Positions 56,330-64,000 of a stretch of DNA of 64,000 nucleotides are shown one piece after another. The notes under the pieces were generated by a model. That model did no database searches and was not told the DNA's origin. It saw only the letters and a program-made list of their open reading frames with translations. Numbering within the stretch: the stretch's first letter is position 1; each line of letters starts with the position of its first letter. The DNA is from Salvator merianae (taxonomy: Eukaryota; Chordata; Lepidosauria; Squamata; Teiidae), in assembly GCA_003586115.2 (NCBI GenBank), contig QVOM02000023.1, forward strand, positions 8,560,108 to 8,624,107, in the 5' to 3' direction. The translations under genes were made by a program, and so were the position numbers.

Positions 56330-56640
56330 CTCCGTCTGCACAATGGTACTGGTCCAGACCAGTTTCTGCACCAGCCCCAAAACTTACACAAGCTTCGGGA
56401 CTGACCTCCAATGACTCCAAAGGAGGGACCTGGAAATGGGTCCCTTGGTAGTTTGGAAAGCAGAGGTGTGCTTTCTGCATGCCTCCATGTTCCGAATTGG
56501 GACTCACCAGACCTCCAGTTGGTCCTATGTGGATGGAGTGTACCAGTGGTGGGCGGGGCCTCCTTTGGACCAATATGTGATGCAGAAGGGAAATCCATAG
56601 TTTACATCATAGACCAGCCCAAAAGGAGCTGCAGAAAGCC
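56330..56640. mobile_element. Family G MITE, long-form copy
   Basis: ATGGTACTGGTCCAGACCAG, AAGCTTCGGGACTGACCTCC, AAATGGGTCCCTTGG, CAGAGGTGTGCTTTCTGCATGCC, AGTGGTGGGCGGGGCCTCC and GTGATGCAGAAGGGAAATCC. The order parallels the 25.9-26.3 kb copy. Confidence 0.6.
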
Positions 56641-56689
56641 CCCCAGACAGGCAAGCAGTCCACCAGCTGGATGGGTCCATGTGTTCCAG

Positions 56690-57092
56690 AACAATGTCTT
56701 CTGCATTTGGATGGCTGTTCTGGGACTGATAGAGCTACTTCTGCAAACTCTGATGGGCAGGAACGAAAGTTCCTGGCCTCAGAGCACCTGGGGACCAGTT
56801 TTGGAGGTAGACTTTGGTGCACTGCCAAAATGGGTCTCCTACTCAACCTGAACATGGAAGCATCCACATGCCCCATGGCCCGATTGAGGGCCTGCTACAT
56901 TACTGGTAGACCTGGTAGTTCCAGACTAGGTGGCCCTTTGGGGCTGCTTAGTCCAGTCTATGTTTTGTCTGATGCATACTGAGCATTCTAGTGGTGGGTC
57001 TGGCCTCCCTTAGACCAGACCAAGACCTGGAAGAGAAGCCAGTAGCTGCCTTCAGGATCCGTTCCACAGGTTAGTGCGGAAAGACCCTTAGA
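56690..57092. mobile_element. Family G MITE, second adjacent copy
   Basis: TTCCTGGCCTCAGAGCACC, TAGACTTTGGTGCACTGCC, AAAATGGGTCTCCTACTC, TACTGGTAGACCTGGTAG and AGTGGTGGGTCTGGCCTCC. The right end is GGTTAGTGCGGAAAGACCC (57073-57091). Frames of 89-146 residues over the two copies are artefacts. Confidence 0.6.
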
Positions 57093-58569
57093 TCAGGAGA
57101 CAATGTACCTTTTATGAATGGCTGAAAAAAACAGAAACACTCCACAACTAACTGACAAGTTCTAACAAGAATTCCTTTGCTCTTTTAAGATGATCTTCCC
57201 ATATTCAGTGCTATGTGTCTGCACTGCTTCTGTAGTACTTACATCGGCCCTGAAATACGAGCACAGTTAAATATGGCAATATAACAAAAAAAAGAGGTCC
57301 ATACTGAAAACCCAGAGCATGCCCACGTCCATCTGCTTAGTTGCTGCAAGCATCTCTTGATTTCTATCCATCTTCAAGGTTTGGAACCCTCTATGATGAT
57401 CAAACCTCACAATGAGCTCTCCCAAATGTTCTGTACATTTTCCTAACAAGGCAGTCCGTTCCCTGACTGCAGGAAACAAAATGATTCATGGGGGCATGTT
57501 TGGGAATGAAATAGGAACACCTGCATTTCTCACACGCATTAGCTCACCTGGTGGGCTCTTGCAAAAACAGATAAAATAATAATAGTAGTAATAATAATAG
57601 TAGTAGAGTTATGCATGCGGAGATTCCGGCATACTTCAACGTCTTCTTTCTGCCTGTGCCAAGAACAGAAGACAATACCATATAATAACAATACAGAAGA
57701 AAAACAGGAGAGCAAGATTTCCCAAAGAACAGGAATGGCCATGGAACTTTTCCAAAAGCAGATGGTTCAGAAAACGTTACGTCTTGGATGTTTGGCCCTG
57801 ATGTGGGTTTCCATCCCAGGCAATGTGGACTGGATCTTGCTCGGGCAAGTCGATTAATTACTGCTATCGGCAGCAATGCCCCAAAGGATGCTGCCGTCTG
57901 CGACTGTCAGACAACTCATTGTTTTAACAGAGATTTATGCCCGATTGTGCAACCTACTGTTAGTCAGGACTGGGTGTTCTAAGGCTAGGCCGAACGTTCA
58001 AAACATTGAAAACCTGGCTGGGATTTTGGGAAGTTAAACCGTCTCTCGCTTTTGGATTTGGGGGAGTGTGGACGCCCTTTCTTGTGTCTGCAGGTACAGG
58101 AGAGATGACTTACTAGAATTCCCTTGCAACTTTATTCGCTCTTAAGTGCCCTACTCTGGATTTTTTTTAATGCAGTTCCATTAAAAAGAAGAGAAATATG
58201 TTCACAGAGGTTAATAAGGCTACCAAAGTGTTTCCATTTTACTTTGCCTTCCCTCCCTCCTTCTTTTCCTCTCACATTTTCTCCTTCCCTCCCTCCTTTC
58301 TTCCTTCCATTTTTCTTGTCCTCCTTCTCCTCCAAAAAGTGCTTCCTGTTTTAGCTCTGCCACACCAATTAACCAATGGCTGGAGGTGAACTGGTGCCTT
58401 GGCGCAAAGGTTTCCCCCCAGTTCTGACCACCAAAGTGAAGGCCCACTGCCACCCTTGGTTTTGCTTTCGTTTCTAGCATGCCAGTTTAATTGGATGTAC
58501 AATTATTTACGTGTCGCTGCCAGGCAGTGAGCTTGCAGATGGGCGAACAAAAGGAAGGCTGGTGGCTGC
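57093..58569. other. Unique non-coding DNA
   Basis: An (AAT)n-like run at 57573-57602 and a CCTT-rich run at 58248-58325. No convincing exon. Confidence 0.5.
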
Positions 58570-58601
58570 GGGGGGGGGGGGGGGGTGGGGCGGGGTGGGG
58601 G
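58570..58601 (+). other. Strong G-quadruplex motif
   Basis: Sixteen consecutive G, then T, G4, C, G4, T, G5. This satisfies any G-quadruplex rule with single-base loops. It is followed within 10 bp by the palindrome CCATTAATGG. Confidence 0.85.
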
Positions 58602-58775
58602 AAACCATTAATGGGACGTCTTCACCCGTTCACCTTCTGCTTGGCAAAATGAAGAGTTTAATGGGAAGCGGGTTGCTCCCCATCTGGTACTTTGCTTGGA
58701 GAAAGGTTTGGGAGGGGAGGCAATGGATTTATGGTGACATTACAATGCTTGATGTGAAATAATCTTGCAGGAAGA
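58602..58775. other. Non-coding spacer
   Basis: Unique sequence with no frame of note. Confidence 0.5.
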
Positions 58776-59423
58776 GTGTTATGGCTCCAAAGAGACTCAT
58801 CAGAGACGCTATGGTGACATGGATCTCTGAAAGGATTAACTACACTTAAATCAATATGGGCCATGAAAAGGGAACTAACCAATCTTGTGGCCACTCAATT
58901 ATTTAAGGCAAGTGCCGCGATTCCCCACAGGATGGAATTAAACACATGCTTAAGGAGGCTGCCAATTAAACAGGGAGATTTTATCGGTAAGTCAAAGACC
59001 TATCCGGATATAGCAGCTCTCTATTATAACAAAGAGGTGATGTCTGAAAATTCACCCGGGATTTCAGACATCAAATCTGAGCCCTTATACTCTGGATTGG
59101 TTGGTCCAGACACATTGGGTGACAATCCCCATTCAGGGAGAGCTTTGAGTGCAGACTTAGAGAAGGAAAGGAATGGAAGAGATATTGACCCAACGACACA
59201 GACCCAATGCCAACCTAAATATATTCATAAATATCAAAGAGCTTTCTCCATGCTCTGTTTAAACACTGTACTTTCAGCTGGTTTGGTATGCAGATTTAGG
59301 AAGACTTCAACCGTCAGACAGAACATTTTCTTTTCCACAAGATCTGTAGAAAACATCAAATGTGTACTCTTGCAGTGCCCATTTTATTAATGTTGTTACT
59401 ACTTCTACTACTACTACTACTAT
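58776..59423 (+). pseudogene. Degenerate retroelement-like ORF, 175 residues
   Basis: The frame 58863-59390 (starts MKRELTNLVATQ, ends LLQCPFY) is not low-complexity and is one of the longest such frames here. Just upstream another frame starts MAPKRLIRDAMVTWISERIN and stops after about 22 codons. The downstream sequence, if the SINE at 59424-59690 is removed, continues as an A/T-rich 3' UTR ending ATTAATAAAGCTGCAAAAAA, which looks like a retrotransposon 3' end. I do not recognise the protein. A host exon is less likely because no splice-bounded structure is seen. Confidence 0.35.
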
Positions 59424-59690
59424 TTGTGATTTGGCCTTGTGTTAGCGTGTCAGACTCTTACCTGGAACTCTCCCGGTTTGAGTCTGCACTCTGCATGAAG
59501 CCAGCTGGGTGACCTTGGGCTCGTCACAGCTCTGATCTGAGTCCTCGCAGACCCACCTACCTCACTGTTGTGGGGTGTCTGTTGTGGGGAGAAGAGCAGA
59601 AGGTTTGTCAGCCGCTTTGAGTCCCCTCAGGGTGAGAAAAGCGGGGTACAAAAACCAACCCCTCCTCCTCTTCTTCTATTACTATTGTTA
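59424..59690 (+). mobile_element. tRNA-derived SINE (family B) inserted in a retroelement tail
   Basis: GTTAGCGTGTCAGACTCTTAC, CCGGTTTGAGTCTGCACTC, GGGTGACCTTGGGCTCGTCAC, CCTACCTCACTGTTGTGGG, GCCGCTTTGAGTCCCCTCAG and GAAAAGCGGGGTACAAAAAC, with a CTCCTCTTCTTCT tail. It is flanked by similar (ACT/ATT)-rich text on both sides. It shares the GCCGCTTTGAGTC tail block with family A. Confidence 0.75.
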
Positions 59691-59832
59691 TTTGTATTCT
59701 GTTTGTTTTTTATTTATAATTTTTACTATCAATTTGATATGATTTCACTTTATCTTCTCTTTTATTACATACATCTATGTGAAAAGTGTTGTAAATTCCT
59801 AATTTTACATTAATAAAGCTGCAAAAAAGAAA
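59691..59832 (+). mobile_element. Retroelement 3' UTR end
   Basis: A/T-rich text ending TTTTACATTAATAAAGCTGC followed by A-rich sequence. It carries an AATAAA signal at 59811-59816. It is the continuation of the interrupted region before 59424. Confidence 0.4.
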
Positions 59833-59925
59833 GAAAATGAAACCAAAACTGAAACTGAAACAAAAGACTGAAAATGAAACCAAAACCGAAACTGAAACAA
59901 AAGACTGAAAATGAAACCAAAACCA
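59833..59925. repeat. 37-bp tandem repeat of GAAANNGAAAC sites
   Basis: GAAAATGAAAC at 59833, 59870 and 59907 alternates with GAAACTGAAAC at 59851 and 59888. The unit is 37 bp with about 2.4 copies. It follows the A-rich end of the retroelement and so probably expanded from its tail. Confidence 0.85.
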
Positions 59926-60009
59926 ACAACAAACAAAAAATTATCCATTTCAGATTTTCTATCCCTACCCTTCATGGGTACTTAGGTAGGGCTGGTGGCT
60001 AATTATAGG

Positions 60010-60262
60010 GTGTTTCTGCGCTTATTATAAGAACAGTCCAGCATGGCATCCAGTCCTGTTCAGGTCCCTCTCTCCCACACACTGGAGTGGAAGAGAGAAC
60101 CCCTGTCACTCCCCTGGGCTGATCCATCTGCACTGGGATGGAGTGTGTCTTGGTGTAGGCAGTCAAAATGGCTGCTTTTACTGAGACATTAGTAGACCTG
60201 TTTATTCAAGTCTACTGGCATTCCAAGGGGAGTTAGGCCAGTGCAGGGAGACGTACAGAGGG
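60010..60262. mobile_element. Family G MITE, short form
   Basis: Left text GTGTTTCTGCGCTTATTA, a GGGATGGAGTGTGTCTTGG block, and the GTAGACCTG…CAAGTCTAC palindrome at 60192-60214. Right text GGCCAGTGCAGGGAGACG. Confidence 0.55.
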
Positions 60263-60284
60263 GCCAAGCATCTTTATTCCAGAC

Positions 60285-60430
60285 TAACAGGGGGATGCAT
60301 TTGGGAGACGCACCAAATTGTGCTGCCGAAATGTGTCCCCAGGAAACTGAGGCTAAGAACTTTAGATCCTAGTGGTCAGCCAACCCAGAAGTGGCTCTGA
60401 AGATTGCGCGATTTCCAGAGCCAGCATGGG
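60285..60430. mobile_element. Family G MITE interior fragment
   Basis: GGAGACGCACCAAATTGTGC, GCCGAAATGTGTCCCCAGG, CTGAGGCTAAGAACTTT match the conserved interior of long-form copies. Confidence 0.5.
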
Positions 60431-61492
60431 GTGCTAGCCTGATATTTTGGAGCTCTTCTTGATGTCAGAATGGACCCAGGCTGGGCTGACCCTGCTGACC
60501 GGCCCTATAAGGCATGTGTGAATCCACCCATATATCCAGCTTCTCCTAGCTGATTGTAAAGGAGCTATTAGTCTTTCTGTAGCCAAGTTCTGTGTTGGGG
60601 CCAAGGCTATTAAGGAAAAGCTGCTGAAGCCAATTTTAGATGTCATTGTCATTGTCATTATTATTATTATTGCTATTAATTATTACTGCGATTATTATCT
60701 CCATGTGCCATGACAATGTTCCTCTAAATATCTGATGCTGAAGGCAGATGTGAAAACCACCTCTATAACTATGCTGGCAATCTGTCTGCACCAGCAGCTA
60801 TTTTGTAAAAGCATGCATAAAACCAGGCAATAGTAGTGTTAGTAACAATAACCACCCTCCGGAACCATTCCTCCCTGCCTGGATAACCTTTCTTTTAAAA
60901 GTCAGATTACTCCATTGACATGGCAGAGAGCACATTAAACGTTGGCTGTCTTTTCCCCGTAGCAAGCAAAAGATTCCCTGCTGAGTTGTGTGCAGCATTG
61001 AAGTCCAGGCTTAATATTCCAAGAGCTCATTGTATTGGCTTGTTGGCTGCCTGCACCAGCTGAGAGAGCTTTCCAAAGAGAACCCTTGGCACAAGCCATG
61101 TTGCCTCTGGGGTGACAGTTTATTGCAGCCTCTGGAATTGTATAATTTTGCCCAGCACTACATTATTTGCTTTGTTTGCTCCAGCATGAAGTTGAACCAT
61201 GTAACAGAAACCAGTATTGGACTGTTCAATGTTTATTCATTTATTCATTTGGTTTATTTATATGCCGCTCTTTAGCCTAAAAAGACTCAGGATGCAATCA
61301 GACACGCTTAAAGAGGCGCTCCCTGGGTGAATTTGAGTCTGGGGAGGCAGACATTTTTCTCCCTGCATTGGTCTTAGTCTGTCTTAAAGTATCAGAAATG
61401 TCGCCTCTTCTTGGACTTTCCCCTCCCAATTTTTGTTGTGCTTGGCCTGTTTATCTATGAAATTATTGGATAAGGTTTGAAAAATAAAGTTG
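60431..61492. other. Unique DNA with a LINE/SINE-type tail
   Basis: (TTA)n near 60655-60672. 61229-61290 (ATTTATTCATTTGGTTTATTTATATGCCGC…AAGACTCAGGATGC) is a reverse LINE/SINE 3' tail. ATGCAATCAGACACGC near 61285 resembles a family F end. No gene. Confidence 0.5.
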
Positions 61493-61675
61493 CCTCCTTC
61501 TCCTTCTCCTTCTCCTGCTCCTGCTCCTTCTCCTTCTCCTTCTCCTTCTCCTTCTCCTTCTCCTTCTCCTTCTCCTTCTCCTGCTCCTGCTCCTGCCGCT
61601 CCTCCTTCTCTGTCTCCCTTTGCTTCTCCTCCTTATCCTATTCCTTCTTTTCCTCCTCCTTTTTCTCCTCCTCTT
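61493..61675. repeat. (TTCTCC)n polypyrimidine microsatellite
   Basis: Hexanucleotide CTCCTT/CTCCTG units for about 110 bp, then mixed CCT/CTT units. The 90-residue minus frame (poly-R/S) and the plus S/F and S/P frames are artefacts. Confidence 0.95.
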
Positions 61676-62368
61676 AATCCTCCATCTTATTTGGGTGCTT
61701 TCTAAAAATGACATTTTCAGCCGCTTTCCCCTCATGGTTCCGCTGGAGACAGACTGTCAGGAAGGAAAGAGGGATAGGGAGGTAGAAGGAGAGAGAGGAG
61801 GGGTGAGAAACCAAGGTGAACATTCCAGAAGCATTACCCAGCCGCCATTGCACCTTTTGCACACAAGATGAGAAGGCTTTGGGCTTTGCTACGCCTAGAG
61901 GTGTAAGGGTAGCGGTGGATGGTTAATAAGGATCAATGCGATTGGAGACATCTGTTTTGCTTTTCATTTTTCGGTGTTATTAGTGCTTATTGGGACACGG
62001 CTCAGGAATCCGAGGGACTCTTTTGAAGTCGAGAGTGGAATTGTAAGGCCAGAGGCATTTCTGGTACGGTGCCAATGACCCTGCTTCCTAACCTCTTTGC
62101 AAAGCACTCACAATTCAAGGGGTAGGGTGGGAAGGACTTTTATTTAAGCAGTGACCAAGAGACAAGGGAAAAGACAGGGTTGCCGTTTGGTGAATTTCAA
62201 CTCGGGGCTGAATGGTGTCTCTAGCCACTCGTCCTTAAAAGATGAAAAAAAAAATCCCATTTCCCCACTTTGTGGAAAGCCAGACCCGTTGCCTTGTGTT
62301 TGCTTGGCAGAGTGGGGCCAGGGGCTTTTGTTACACTGGTTGAGCTACAGGCTCACAGAGGTTAATAC
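61676..62368. other. Non-coding stretch
   Basis: No gene recognised. Confidence 0.5.
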
Positions 62369-62369
62369 A

Positions 62370-62600
62370 GAATTGGAGACTGAGGAGAGCTCAGAGGTAT
62401 CTCTTGAAGTGCAAATGCACTTCAATCATGGCAAGTGCAAAGTGATGCACATTGGGGCAAAGAACCCCAGTTGCACCTGTAAACTGATGGGGGCCAAGCT
62501 TTCTGTGACAGAGCAGGAAAGGGAACTCGGGGTTCTGGTTGACAGCTCAATGAAGATGTCGACCAAGCGTGCAGTGGCAATGAATGCCATTCACATTCCT
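62370..62600 (+). mobile_element. CR1 LINE ORF2 fragment
   Basis: Within the plus frame 62151-62681, residues about 82-144 read MHFNHGKCKVMHIGAKNPSC, then KLMGAKLSVTEQERELGVLV and DSSMKMSTKRAVA. This is the well-known CR1 ORF2 segment after the polymerase core ('W.M.FN..KC+VMH.G…ERDLGV.VD.S+K.S.Q'). The frame's first 80 and last 30 residues are unrelated flanking DNA. The piece is 3'-truncated relative to a full element. Confidence 0.8.
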
Positions 62601-63735
62601 AGGGTGGTTGGGCAGGAACGGAGCTCTTCCAGCCATCCAGGTGCAAATGGTCCCAGTTGTTCCTGTCGCCAACCAGCCTAGAATTGTCTCTGCAGATAAT
62701 TCCCAACAGGTAAGTGTGAACTGGGTGAACTCCCTCCAAGAGTCCCCCTTCAGGGTAGGGCAATAAAATCAAACATTGTCATTCCTTGTGGCACCTGTCA
62801 GCTAGGTGGGGAGACTCTTCTACTGACAGCCATGCACCTCCCCCTTTCAACCATGTCCTGTCTACACTGAAAATTCCCCAGATCCGCTCCCACCCACAGC
62901 AAACACGCTATTTAATGTCAGTGACTGGAGTGGCAAATACTTTGCATTTTTATTCACTGCTGCTCATGTTACCCAAACTCCACTGGCTGGTGCTGTTCTA
63001 ATGTTCCGAAATGGGATTTGGGCAGCTCCAAAGTCTCATCCTGCAATGCTAGTTAAATGTCATGTTCTTCTGCAGGCCACTTAGTTTCTGTCAATATTCA
63101 TCTCCGTCATTGCTTAAGGGTTACAGTGCTGGACTGATGCCTGTTAGACTAGGATGCAAATGTCATTGTATTTTTATTTATTTTTTGGTCTACTGGGCTC
63201 CAGTCCCTTTCAGGTTGTTGTACTGAGTGCTAAGCAAAGTGCGTACAACTAGAAGCCCTCACTCCAGTTCTTGGAGAGCAGAATTGTCTGTGGCATTAAG
63301 ACACTAAGACAAACGCCGAGCTTGTGAATGACAATGGAGGGCTATTTTGAAACACTGGTATGTCTCTGATTTCAAAATTAGAAACTGCCCAAGTCCAGTC
63401 GCATGCTTACGAAACTAGACAAGAGGCTACACCCTGTTCTGTCAACGCCTGGTCAAATGTTCCCTTGCTCATTTTTCGTTTACTAACAGAAACGAGGTGT
63501 CACTTTGTCTACTGAATTTCTATCCCCCCACCCCAAATAAACACATGCACATTTTTGCAGCTTGCAGGAAGGATGCTAGAGGATATTAAAAAATTATCAT
63601 TTTTTAAAAAACATTTCTGCAGTACTTATCTGTTCTTTATGGACCTGAGCTTTTCTTGGGGAAAGCCAGGACACACAATTTCAACTTATTTTAAAGCATA
63701 TATTGTAGGACATTTTGGAATTTGTTAAATGGACA
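62601..63735. other. Non-coding stretch with a SINE remnant
   Basis: 63110-63175 (TAAGGGTTACAGTGCTGGAC…GACTAGGATGCAAATGTC) is a decayed tRNA-type SINE head. No gene. Confidence 0.45.
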
Positions 63736-64000
63736 AGTGTGTGTGTGTCTGTGTGTATAATATATATAAATATGAAAATAGATGGATAGATAGAGAGAGA
63801 GACAGACAGACAGATTGGCAGTTGGCAGAGAAAACCAGGGTACTACGTCGTCTTCTTCTTCTTCTTCTTCTTCTTCTTCTTCTCCTCCTCCTTCTCCTTC
63901 TTCCTTTTCTTCTTCCTCTTCTTCTCCTTCTCCTTCTCCTTCTCCTTCTCCTTCTTCTTCTCCTTCTTCTCCTTCTCCTTCTCCTTCTTCTTCTCCTGCT
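63736..64000. repeat. Compound microsatellite region reaching the window end
   Basis: (GT)n at 63739-63757, GATA/GAGA/GACA units at 63781-63811, then CTT and CTCCTT units from 63849 to the last base. The array continues beyond the window. Confidence 0.9.

Noticed and set aside
61463..61735. Arginine/serine-rich frame resembling an RS domain
   Set aside because: It is the antisense of the (TTCTCC)n microsatellite. No flanking protein domain.

Overview
This window looks like non-coding nuclear DNA from a vertebrate, most likely a squamate reptile. The main evidence is its repeat content. Degenerate CR1, L2 and L1 LINE pieces sit beside several tRNA-headed SINEs. Some SINEs carry a Bov-B-like 3' end, as in the Sauria SINEs of lizards. 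Tri- and tetranucleotide microsatellites are very dense, and several families of short inverted-repeat DNA transposons (MITEs) are present. There is no bacterial-style gene layout and no operon. I found no intact protein-coding gene, no convincing host exon and no functional RNA gene. Almost all long open frames are translations of microsatellites or pieces of transposons.

Layout. 1-8.6 kb: a SINE cut by the window edge, two head-to-tail CR1 3' ends, a 0.7 kb GATA-type microsatellite with a higher-order period, then an inverted copy of the first SINE. 10-15.5 kb: an A/T-rich LINE or SINE tail, a 113-bp tandem duplication, a (GA)n tract, an L2 3' end, two copies of an abundant MITE family (called G here), and a full copy of the first SINE. 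16.5-17.8 kb: a palindromic repeat split by a hAT-like MITE. 20.4-21.35 kb: a 539-bp duplication holding two 18-19-bp minisatellite arrays that carry twelve perfect AACCGGTT palindromes. 21.9-23 kb: a broken lysine-rich coding-like region. 24.3-30.1 kb: a dense cluster of MITEs, SINEs, an L1 fragment and an L2 reverse-transcriptase fragment.

30.6-33 kb: a GGAA tract, a Sauria-type SINE, another SINE and an L2 3' end. 33-40.4 kb is mostly unique A/T-rich DNA and includes a stretch with octamer, SOX-like and TCF-like motifs, which is a candidate conserved enhancer. 40.5-45 kb: CR1 3' ends, two adjacent MITEs of family F, an L2 ORF piece and a purine microsatellite. 45.5-45.7 kb: a second enhancer-like stretch with several homeodomain core sites. 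48.5-54.2 kb: a hAT-like MITE, a 385-bp polypyrimidine tract, CR1 and L2 pieces, MITEs, and a CR1 3' end that still encodes the end of ORF2. 55-60.4 kb: more family G MITEs, a strong G-quadruplex motif, and a degenerate retroelement-like ORF whose tail is interrupted by a SINE and ends in a 37-bp repeat of GAAANNGAAAC sites. 61.5-64 kb: pyrimidine microsatellites around a CR1 ORF2 fragment.

The regulatory calls are motif-based inferences. The repeat-family calls rest on my recognition of signature sequences, not on a database search. I did not find a new multi-gene system. The best candidates for something unusual are the two arrays of transcription-factor-like sites (20.6-21.35 kb and 59.83-59.92 kb).
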